From: Phycisphaera sp. | GTDB taxonomy: Bacteria > Planctomycetota > Phycisphaerae > Phycisphaerales > Phycisphaeraceae | Length of the DNA: 64,000 nucleotides | Direction of reading: 5' to 3' | NCBI GenBank assembly: GCA_016125215.1 | Contig: WGMF01000016.1 | Location: 88,565 to 152,564, forward strand | Part shown: in pieces, positions 9,085-16,278 of the stretch | Layout: the number at the start of each line of letters is the position of its first letter | Numbering within the stretch: the stretch's first letter is position 1 | Translations under genes and position numbers: made by a program | The notes under the pieces: generated by a model | Database searches by the model: none | Seen by the model: the letters and a program-made list of their open reading frames with translations, nothing else | What the model was told of the DNA's origin: nothing

Positions 9085-10506
9085 TTATAACACAAACTTG
9101 CTCAGGTCCTGGTCCTTGAGGATCGGGGCGACCTGGTCGCGGACGAACCGGTCGCTGACCTCGAATTTCTTCTCGCCATTCTTCACACGCTCGGGGGCGT
9201 CGAAGTTGACTTCCTCAAAGACCTTTTCCACGACGGTCATCAGGCGGCGGGCACCGATGTTTTCGAGGCTCGCGTTGGCCTGCGCTGCGAGGTCGGCGAT
9301 GGCCTCGATCGCCCCCGGGAGGAAAGTCACGGTCAGGCCTTCCACGGAGAGCAGGCTCTGTTGCTGGCGGGTCAGGGCGTTGTCGGGTTCGGTGAGGATG
9401 CGCACGAAGTCGTCGCGTGTCAGGGCGGAGAGTTCCACACGGATCGGGAATCGGCCCTGCAACTCGGGCATCAGATCGCTCACCGCGGCGCTGTGAAATG
9501 CGCCGGCGGCGACGAAGAGGATGTGGTCCGTCTTGACCACGCCGTGACGCGTGGAGACGGATGAGCCTTCCACAATCGGCAACAGGTCGCGCTGCACACC
9601 TTGCCGGGAGACATCCGGCCCACCCGAAGATTTACCCTCGCCCGCCGGGGCCGCGATTTTATCGATCTCGTCAAGGAAGATGATGCCCGACTCCTCGCAA
9701 CGCGCGATCGCCTCGGTCGTGGTCTTGTCGCGGTCGATGAGTTTGTCCGTCTCCTGTTCGGTAAGGATGCGTCGGGCCTCGCGCACGGTGACCCTCCGGC
9801 GCTTGGACTGTTCGGGCAGGATGCGCTCGAACATGTTGGCCATGTCCGGGTCCATCTGGTCCAGGCCCATGTTGGCAAACATCACGTGCGTTGCGGGCTT
9901 GTGCGAGATGTTCAGTTCCACCTCACGGTCGTCGAGCTTGCCGGCTACGAGCTGGTCCTTGAGGCGCTGCCGGGTGCGTTGCATGCGTTCGCGTTCGGCT
10001 TTCTCCGAGTAGACCTCGTGCGTTTGTGGAACCTCGTCTTCATCGGCATTGACCACACCCTCCGGCGGGGTTTGCGATTCATCGGCGTGGGAGCCCGGTA
10101 GCAGCAAGTCCACCAGCCGATCCGTCGCGTGTTCACCGGCCTTTTGTTGCACAAGCTCGGCCTGCTCGGCGCGGACGATGTTGATCGACACGTCGAGCAG
10201 GTCGCGCACCATCGACTCGACATCGCGCCCGTGGTAGCCGACTTCCGTGAACTTGGACGCCTCGACTTTGATGAAGGGGGCCCCGGTGAGCGACGCCAGG
10301 CGCCGGGCGATCTCGGTCTTGCCCACGCCGGTCGGCCCGACCATGATGATGTTCTTGGGGTAGACCTCTTTGGCCATGTCCGGGGTGAGTTGGCGGCGGC
10401 GCCAGCGGTTGCGGATGGCGACGGCGACGGCCCGCTTGGCGGCGGCCTGCCCGATGATGTATTTGTCGAGTTCCGCGACGATCTGGGTGGGGGTGAGGTC
10501 TTGCAT
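9085..10506 (-). CDS. hslU: ATP-dependent protease ATPase subunit HslU (ClpY)
   Basis: The AAA+ unfoldase that feeds substrates to the HslV peptidase in the cytosol. 473 residues: N-terminal LTPTQIVAELDKYIIGQ..AKRAVAVAIRNRWRR (the HslU signature), Walker A VGPTGVGKTEIARRLA, the pore motif GYHGRDVESMVRDL, the charged intermediate (I) domain (about residues 110-240), Walker B GIIFLDEIDKIA, sensor and C-terminal domain (NIGARRLMTVVEKVFEEVNF), ending in SKFVL, close to the usual C-terminal tail that inserts into HslV. ATG 10506 (MQDLTP) is chosen over the upstream 10563 because family homology begins there. hslV, normally directly upstream, is absent from the adjoining sequence. Confidence 0.96.
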   Translation of the reverse strand: MQDLTPTQIVAELDKYIIGQAAAKRAVAVAIRNRWRRRQLTPDMAKEVYPKNIIMVGPTGVGKTEIARRLASLTGAPFIKVEASKFTEVGYHGRDVESMVRDLLDVSINIVRAEQAELVQQKAGEHATDRLVDLLLPGSHADESQTPPEGVVNADEDEVPQTHEVYSEKAERERMQRTRQRLKDQLVAGKLDDREVELNISHKPATHVMFANMGLDQMDPDMANMFERILPEQSKRRRVTVREARRILTEQETDKLIDRDKTTTEAIARCEESGIIFLDEIDKIAAPAGEGKSSGGPDVSRQGVQRDLLPIVEGSSVSTRHGVVKTDHILFVAAGAFHSAAVSDLMPELQGRFPIRVELSALTRDDFVRILTEPDNALTRQQQSLLSVEGLTVTFLPGAIEAIADLAAQANASLENIGARRLMTVVEKVFEEVNFDAPERVKNGEKKFEVSDRFVRDQVAPILKDQDLSKFVL

Positions 10507-10629
10507 GGGCAGAGCATGGTAGCGGAGTTTGCGCGGGAAATCCGGTGGAATGGGGTCAGGCACGATATTGTGGCCGGGCCTTGATTTTGCGAATTTGACG
10601 GGAAGAATGATAGATAGACAGGGGAGTGA

Positions 10630-10720
10630 AATAAGCCTCTAGCTCGGGTTGAATACCCCCCGACTCAACCCGAGGACTCGCCCCGGGAGGTTCCCCCCGA
10701 TGCCTCCCGGGGTTTTTGTT
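10630..10720 (+). ncRNA. 6C-like small RNA: two C-rich-loop hairpins, the second a terminator
   Basis: Two perfect hairpins lie side by side. Hairpin 1 has 10-bp arms CTCGGGTTGA (10643-10652) and TCAACCCGAG (10665-10674) around a 12-nt loop. Hairpin 2 has 10-bp arms CCCCGGGAGG (10681-10690) and CCTCCCGGGG (10703-10712) around another 12-nt loop and is followed by TTTTTGTTT. Both loops contain the identical core CCCCCCGA. Two stem-loops with at least six C residues in each loop, the last serving as terminator, is the definition of the 6C RNA family of actinobacteria, whose C-rich loops pair with G-rich mRNA sites. The T-run fixes the strand as plus. The 5' end is not known; I see no convincing promoter, only a TTGACG at 10595. 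It could instead be a leader attenuator of pilM, which starts 169 bp downstream of the T-run. Confidence 0.75.
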
Positions 10721-10885
10721 TGCCCGCATATCCCGACCATCCGAGTTATTCGGCCCATCGGCCGTGTAAGTCCCTAAACCGAGTGGGGCATCGGGTCGAT
10801 GTTTTTTGAGCAGGCAGGTCCGTGCGTACCAAGGCGCGATCGCTGTGTTGGGGTTGCCCCTCGGGCCAGGAGGCGGTGGGAAAGC

Positions 10886-12097
10886 ATGGCTTTCGGATTT
10901 ACCAAAACAAAACTCTCGCCGATCGGCATCGACTTCGGCGCCGACAGCCTCAAGGTCCTGCAGGTGGTCGAGAACAACCCCCCGCAACTCGTGGCGGCGG
11001 CCTGTGCCCCCGTGCCCGAACACGCCCGTACCGAGCCTCTGGCCCGCTCTGCGTTTTATCTCGAAGCGCTCAAGACCCTGCTCCACGCCCAGCCCTTCAA
11101 GGGCAAACGGGCTGTCTGCTCGCTGCCGGCTTACCAGACGCTGGTCCAGCACCTGCAGGTCACGCGCGTCGAGGGCAGCTCGATCGAGGACCAGGTCGGC
11201 CTGCTGCTCCGGCAGCGTTTGAACATCGACCCCTCCCGCATGGTCATGCGGAATTTTGTGCTGGATGAAGCCACCGCGCAGGGCGCTTCCCGACAGGAAG
11301 TGATCTGTGTCGCCGCCAGCCGGGACGCGATCATGCGCCACGTCGAGACCGCGCACCGTGCCAAGCTCGACGTGGTGGGGATGCACGACGAACCCTCCGC
11401 CATCGTCCGCGCATTTACGCAGGGCGCGGGCAAGGACGATCCGGCGAGGACGACCTGTTACATCGACATCGGTGCCGCTACGACAAAGGTCGTCATCGCA
11501 CACGGCAGCCAGATGGTCTTTGCCAAAACGATCCACGCCGCGGGCGACCACCTCACACGTGAAGCCGCGGGCGAGAACAAGGTTTCATTCACCGAAGCGC
11601 GGCAGGCCCGCATCGAGATGGCCGGCTCGAATCCGGTCAACGCCCCGGCCCCGGCCCGTGGCCGTGCCACGGATGAACAGGCGGTTCCAGATGGTGACGC
11701 GGGATACGCATCCAACCCATCGGGCCACGGTTCGGGCACACTCACCACGGCCACACCGAAAACCCGGCCTGTCTTACTCAAGACCGGTGCCGTCTCAACC
11801 CACGGCAGCGCGCTGGGGTGCCTGATTGATGAACTGCAGATGTGCGTGCGATACCACCAGTCGCTCTTCAACGGGCGGGCGATCGAGAAGCTCGTCTTCC
11901 TGGGCGGTGAGGCACGACATCTGAATAACTGCCAGTCGATTGCCAGGTCGCTTCGCATCGGTGCGCAGCTGGGCGATCCGATGGCGCGTCTGGTTCAACT
12001 GACCCGGGGCAAGATCCCGACGGGGGTCGATTTTGAGCAGCCCCAACCGGGATGGGCCGTTGCGCTGGGATTGTGCCTGAGCCCGACCGGGGAATGA
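10886..12097 (+). CDS. pilM: Type IV pilus assembly protein PilM (actin-like)
   Basis: 403 residues. PilM is a cytoplasmic FtsA/MreB-fold ATPase that binds the N-terminal tail of PilN and couples the inner-membrane platform to the pilus motor. Visible features: N-terminal IGIDFGADSLKVLQV (phosphate-1 loop), PFKGKRAVCSLPAYQTLVQHLQV typical of PilM, TCYIDIGAATTKVVIAHG (phosphate-2), and LVFLGGEARHLNNCQSIA (adenosine loop). Between the last two is a long proline/alanine/glycine-rich insertion (about residues 252-300) not usual for PilM. ATG 10886 is set by AGGAGG 11 bp upstream. It heads a cluster with pilN, pilO, a PilP-like gene and pilB, transcribed in the same direction. Confidence 0.88.
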   Translation: MAFGFTKTKLSPIGIDFGADSLKVLQVVENNPPQLVAAACAPVPEHARTEPLARSAFYLEALKTLLHAQPFKGKRAVCSLPAYQTLVQHLQVTRVEGSSIEDQVGLLLRQRLNIDPSRMVMRNFVLDEATAQGASRQEVICVAASRDAIMRHVETAHRAKLDVVGMHDEPSAIVRAFTQGAGKDDPARTTCYIDIGAATTKVVIAHGSQMVFAKTIHAAGDHLTREAAGENKVSFTEARQARIEMAGSNPVNAPAPARGRATDEQAVPDGDAGYASNPSGHGSGTLTTATPKTRPVLLKTGAVSTHGSALGCLIDELQMCVRYHQSLFNGRAIEKLVFLGGEARHLNNCQSIARSLRIGAQLGDPMARLVQLTRGKIPTGVDFEQPQPGWAVALGLCLSPTGE

Positions 12098-12148
12098 TGG
12101 TGGACCTCACAGCCGCGCAAGCGGGAGAACGTACCCACGGAGCCTAAC

Positions 12149-12946
12149 ATGGCCGGCAAAAACGACAGCTTCCTTCCGCAGGACTATATCGAGAAGCGCA
12201 TCCAGCGCCGGACGAATTTCATCAGCCTCTCGCTGTTCGTCGTGGTGATGGGCATGGTGGTCGGCGCGTTCTACTACACCGACCAGCAGCGCAGCGAGGT
12301 CATCACGCTGCAGCGACAGGTCGACAAGCAGTTTGAAGAAGCCGCCCGCCGATTGGAGCAGCTCGACGAACTGCAGAAGCGCAAGGCCCTGATGATCCAC
12401 AAGGCCAAGGTCACGTCGGCGCTGCTCGAGCGCGTGCCCCGGACGCTTGTGCTGGCTGAACTCATCAACAACATGCCCCCGTCGCTGAGCCTGCTCGAAC
12501 TCGAACTGACGACCAACGTGATCAAATCGCGTCCCACACAGTCCACGATGCTCGACAAGGCCAAGGCCGACGCCAGGCTCAAGAAAGCCATCGATCAGAA
12601 CCCCGCAGCCGAGCCGATCAAGCGGACCGAGGTCACGATCCAGCTCGTGGGTGTGGCCCCGACGGACGTGCAGGTCGCCCAGTTCATGACCGCGCTGGGC
12701 AAGGCGGACCTGTTCAACAGCGTCAACCTGGCCTTCAGCGAGGAGATCACCGTCGACAAGGCCCAGATGCGAAAGTTCCGCATCGAGATGAACCTCAACC
12801 AGGACATCGACACACGTGAATACGAGCCCAAGATGGTCAAACGCGAGATCAAGACCAACCCGATGAGCGACAAACTCGAGATCGGCCCGGACGGCAAGGT
12901 CCGCAACGGTGCCAACGTCACCGTGGTCCCCGCGGCTGACCACTAA
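12149..12946 (+). CDS. pilN: Type IV pilus inner-membrane protein PilN-like
   Basis: 265 residues: a short cytoplasmic N-terminus (MAGKNDSFLPQDYIEKR, similar in place to the PilM-binding tail of PilN), one membrane segment at about residues 28-46 (FISLSLFVVVMGMVVGAFYY), a coiled coil (about 48-85), and a periplasmic part with LAELINNMPPSLSLLELEL and VTIQLVGVAPTDVQVAQFMTALG, which fit the ferredoxin-like fold of PilN/GspL-C. In pilus systems PilN forms a heterodimer with PilO and connects PilM to the secretin side. Sequence similarity within this family is low, so gene order carries much of the weight. It follows pilM by 51 bp. Confidence 0.8.
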   Translation: MAGKNDSFLPQDYIEKRIQRRTNFISLSLFVVVMGMVVGAFYYTDQQRSEVITLQRQVDKQFEEAARRLEQLDELQKRKALMIHKAKVTSALLERVPRTLVLAELINNMPPSLSLLELELTTNVIKSRPTQSTMLDKAKADARLKKAIDQNPAAEPIKRTEVTIQLVGVAPTDVQVAQFMTALGKADLFNSVNLAFSEEITVDKAQMRKFRIEMNLNQDIDTREYEPKMVKREIKTNPMSDKLEIGPDGKVRNGANVTVVPAADH

Positions 12947-13011
12947 ACCCCATCGCCAATCAAGGCGACCCATCGGCCCGCACGCGCGGCCGACACACGA
13001 AAGGGATACTC

Positions 13012-13584
13012 ATGCGATTCGGATTCCGAGAACTGATCTTCGTGCTGCTCCTGGTGGCCACGCCCATCGCGTCGTACATCACGCTCTTTGCCCCTCGTAA
13101 CCAGATGATCGCCGAGGCCCGTGCCGAGGTCCGCCAGAAGCAGGCCAAGCTCCAGCAGCTCGAGGCCTCGACACGGTCGATCGAAGACCTGGGCGCGGAG
13201 ATCGACAAGCTCAGTGAAGCGGTCGAGGTCTTCGAGCAGAAGCTGCCCGCCGAACGCGAGGTCGAGGTCATCCTCAAGCAGGTCTGGGAGATGGCGTCCA
13301 AGCACCAGCTCACACCCAAGAGCGTGCGCACCGACAAGCCCGTCCTCGAAACGGGCTACTCCGAACTGCCTATCAAGATGGTGATCCTCGGCGACTTCGA
13401 CGGGTTTTATGCGTTCCTGCTCGACCTGGAAAAACTCCAGCGCATCACACGCATGCCTTCGATGAAGCTCGTCAAGCAACAGAACAAAGACGCCCAGGAC
13501 GGGCAGATGCAGGCCGAGATCATCCTGAGCATCTTCTTTGAACCCCAGGATGGCAAGACCCCCGATGGAGGCAGCCGATCATGA
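13012..13584 (+). CDS. pilO: Type IV pilus inner-membrane protein PilO-like
   Basis: 190 residues: an N-terminal membrane segment (about 8-24), a coiled coil (about 30-75, rich in E, K, Q and A), then a compact periplasmic domain with VEVILKQVWEMASKHQLTPKSV and LPIKMVILGDFDGFYAFLLDLEKLQRITRMPSM, the pattern seen in PilO. It would pair with the PilN-like protein. The stop codon overlaps the start of the next gene by 4 bp (ATGA), which argues for translational coupling and for joint function. Confidence 0.83.
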   Translation: MRFGFRELIFVLLLVATPIASYITLFAPRNQMIAEARAEVRQKQAKLQQLEASTRSIEDLGAEIDKLSEAVEVFEQKLPAEREVEVILKQVWEMASKHQLTPKSVRTDKPVLETGYSELPIKMVILGDFDGFYAFLLDLEKLQRITRMPSMKLVKQQNKDAQDGQMQAEIILSIFFEPQDGKTPDGGSRS

Positions 13585-14336
13585 CGAGAATCCCCACGCA
13601 ATCCCCGCAGGACGGCATCGACGGCCCGGACGACGAAAGCGATAAGTCGCTCTCGCTCATGGGTGGCGTGATGCAGTCCGAGGGCCTGCCCGAAGCGGAC
13701 CTGGATATGCAATCCACTCGGGGTTCGAGCAAGCTGCTCAGTCACGGGTCGATGCTGGTGGTGCTGATCTTTGTGGTAGCGGCCGGCTCGATCTACGCCA
13801 TGAAGGTCACGCAGGGCGCGATCCGTTCCGACCCCCAGACCAAGGAGGTCGAGGCACGTGTGGAGCAGGCGTTGGCCAAACTCTCAAGGCCCAGCGCCAT
13901 GGCACAGGATGACCCGCTCCTTCAACAGAACCTCGGGTCGCTCTTCAAGGACACCGACGCCATTGTCTCGATGTTCAAGAGCGACATGACCGCGCACCAG
14001 GTCCCGATCGAGTACGTGCAGAAGAACCCGTTCGAGCTTTACAACGAATCGCCTGTGGCCGACGCCTCCGCCGATCCTGGCGCGGGTGCCAACAACCGTG
14101 TGCTCCAGCAACTGGAGATGGAACTAGGCGACCTCGAACTGCAGACCGTCATGCTCGGCGCTCGGCCGGTGGCGGTCATCAGCGGCGAGATCGTTCAGCC
14201 GGGGCAGAGCGTCGGGTCGTTCAAGGTCAAGACGATCTCGCAGCTCGCGGTCGTGCTCGAAGCGTCGGGACACGACTTCACGCTCTCGCTCAAGAACGAC
14301 CAGACTCCCAACAAGCCCGGCGGCAAACGCAGGTAA
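13581..14336 (+). CDS. Inner-membrane PilP/GspC-like protein of the pilus cluster
   Basis: 251 residues. A cytoplasmic acidic N-terminus (about 1-52) precedes one membrane segment (about 55-75, GSMLVVLIFVVAAGSIYAM), a disordered periplasmic linker, and a C-terminal domain, about residues 170-240, with LQTVMLGARPVAVISGEIVQPGQ and SQLAVVLEASGHDFTLSL. The pattern 'ARPVAVISGxIVxxGxxV...V..L...G..F.L.L' matches the homology-region domain of GspC/PilP, which links the inner-membrane platform to the secretin. Placement right after pilO, where pilP normally lies, agrees. Unlike classical PilP it has no lipobox and is membrane-anchored as in GspC. The start is fixed by GGAGG 10 bp upstream and the 4-bp overlap with pilO. 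Confidence 0.65.
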   Translation: MTRIPTQSPQDGIDGPDDESDKSLSLMGGVMQSEGLPEADLDMQSTRGSSKLLSHGSMLVVLIFVVAAGSIYAMKVTQGAIRSDPQTKEVEARVEQALAKLSRPSAMAQDDPLLQQNLGSLFKDTDAIVSMFKSDMTAHQVPIEYVQKNPFELYNESPVADASADPGAGANNRVLQQLEMELGDLELQTVMLGARPVAVISGEIVQPGQSVGSFKVKTISQLAVVLEASGHDFTLSLKNDQTPNKPGGKRR

Positions 14337-14411
14337 GCACCGGACACCTTCGCTCACCGCGTCACCCGCCGATCCAGGACCACACATCAAACTTCCTCAC
14401 CCGGTTGAACA

Positions 14412-16247
14412 ATGCCCAAGGACGATCTGGACAATTGGCTGAGCACCATCCACGACCAGGCACGCGGCAGCACGCCCGGGCCGATCTCGCGCGACGGGCA
14501 GGTGCTCAGCGACCTGTGGTCCCCCGACGAGGACCTGTCGGATGCTAAGCCGACCACGATCGAGGATGTGCTCACTCAGTCCGGCTCGGTCACCGCGGCG
14601 CAGGTCGGACAGGCCCGGACCGTTGTGAGCAAAAGCCCCGGTAAGTCCCTGGCCGAGGCGCTCATCGATGCGGGTGTGGACGAAATCGCTGTGCAGTCGG
14701 CGCTGGCACAGGTCAACAACCTGCCGTTTGAAGAGGTCGACTTCGAGGCGCTGGACCAGAAAAACATCCAGCGACTGGGCATCGACTTCTGCACCGCCAA
14801 CGGCGTGCTCCCCCTGCGCACCGCCGCGGACCGTGTCGTGCTTGGCATCACCCGCCCCGACAATCTCTTCATCATCGATGAAGTGCGTCACAAGCTCGGC
14901 CAACCGGTCAAGCCCGTCGTGGTCGCCATGGGTCAGGTCGTCAAGGCCGCCCAGACGCTGCGCGAGGAAACCTCCGAAGAGACAGGCGATGTCGACGTCG
15001 ACGAGATCATCGGCGGCGTCGAGGAAGAGGACGTCGAACTCGTCCAGACCAAGGAAGAGGAACTCGACCTCGAACGCATGGCCGGCGAATCGCCCGTCAT
15101 CCGTCTGGTCAACTACCTCATCTTCAACGCGGTCAAGGAGGGCGCCTCGGATATACACATCGAGCCCTCCGAGAAGAAACTCGTCATCCGTTACCGCATC
15201 GACGGCGTGCTCTTTGAACAGATGACGCCGCCACACCAGATGCACGCGGCCATCATCTCACGTCTGAAGGTCATGTCGAACCTCGACATCTCCGAGCGCC
15301 GCCTGCCTCAGGACGGCCGCATCCGTGCGATGGTCCACGGTCGCAAGCTGGACCTGCGACTGTCCACGCTGCCCACCGCGTCGGGTGAAAAGGCGGTCAT
15401 GCGTATCCTCGACACGCGATCCATCCAGGTCCCCCTCGACGCCCTGGGCATGAGTGAAGACAACCTCACCATGTGGAAGCACCAGATCGACCAGCCACAC
15501 GGCATCATCCTCGTCACCGGGCCGACGGGTTCGGGCAAGACGACCACGCTCTACGCATCATTGGCACAGATGGACAAGGCCCGCCTGAACATCTCCACCG
15601 TTGAAGACCCGGTCGAGTACCACCTCAACGGCATCAACCAGACACAGACCCACGAAAAAATCGGCATGTCCTTCTCCGCGGCGCTGCGGGCGCTCTTGCG
15701 TCAGGACCCCGACGTCATCATGGTTGGCGAAGTCCGCGACAGCGAGACGGCACGCATTGCCATCCAGGCCTCGCTCACCGGCCACCTCGTGCTCTCCACG
15801 CTGCACACCAACGACGCGCCCTCGTCCGTGACACGTCTGATCAACATCGGCGTCGAACCCTACCTCATCGGTGCCGCGGTCAACGCCTGCCTGGCACAAC
15901 GCCTCGTGCGAAAAATCTGCGACCACTGCAAAGAGCAGGTCGAACCCAACGAAAACATCGCGGAACATCTGGCGCTGCACGGTGTGGCGTCCGACCAGGT
16001 CTGGGTCGGCAAGGGCTGCGATAAGTGCCGAAACACCGGGTACTCCGGTCGGCTTGGCCTCTACGAACTGCTCATGCTCGACGACCACCTGCGCGACCGC
16101 ATCGCAGGCAACCCCAACGTCACCGAGTTCCGACGCCTGTGTATCGAGCGCGGCATGGTGACCCTGCGTGAGGATGGATTCAAGAAAGTCCAGGCCGGCC
16201 AGACCACGGTCGAGGAAGTCCTGCGCGTCACCGAAAGCACGATCTAA
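14412..16247 (+). CDS. pilB: PilB/GspE-type secretion motor ATPase
   Basis: 611 residues; the hexameric cytoplasmic ATPase that powers pilus extension or type II secretion. A divergent N-terminal region is followed by a GspE/PilB N1-like domain (about residues 50-190, FEEVDFEALDQKNIQRLG and TRPDNLFIIDEVRHKLG). The motor domain has Walker A GPTGSGKTTTLYA near 369-381, an Asp box (ISTVEDPVEYHLNGI), a Walker B-like DPDVIMVGEVRDSETA near 432 and a His box (GHLVLSTLHTNDA). A tetracysteine zinc site (CDHC near 502 and CDKC near 535) is present, as in PilB/GspE and unlike PilT. No clear Shine-Dalgarno precedes ATG 14412. It closes the visible pil cluster; pilT and pilC homologues are not next to it. 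Confidence 0.9.
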   Translation: MPKDDLDNWLSTIHDQARGSTPGPISRDGQVLSDLWSPDEDLSDAKPTTIEDVLTQSGSVTAAQVGQARTVVSKSPGKSLAEALIDAGVDEIAVQSALAQVNNLPFEEVDFEALDQKNIQRLGIDFCTANGVLPLRTAADRVVLGITRPDNLFIIDEVRHKLGQPVKPVVVAMGQVVKAAQTLREETSEETGDVDVDEIIGGVEEEDVELVQTKEEELDLERMAGESPVIRLVNYLIFNAVKEGASDIHIEPSEKKLVIRYRIDGVLFEQMTPPHQMHAAIISRLKVMSNLDISERRLPQDGRIRAMVHGRKLDLRLSTLPTASGEKAVMRILDTRSIQVPLDALGMSEDNLTMWKHQIDQPHGIILVTGPTGSGKTTTLYASLAQMDKARLNISTVEDPVEYHLNGINQTQTHEKIGMSFSAALRALLRQDPDVIMVGEVRDSETARIAIQASLTGHLVLSTLHTNDAPSSVTRLINIGVEPYLIGAAVNACLAQRLVRKICDHCKEQVEPNENIAEHLALHGVASDQVWVGKGCDKCRNTGYSGRLGLYELLMLDDHLRDRIAGNPNVTEFRRLCIERGMVTLREDGFKKVQAGQTTVEEVLRVTESTI

Positions 16248-16278
16248 CCCCCCGGAAGTTAATCGCAATTAGATTCGA

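Noticed and set aside
10565..10642. Promoter of the 6C-like RNA
   Set aside because: TTGACG at 10595 has no -10 box at 16-18 bp, so no promoter was called.
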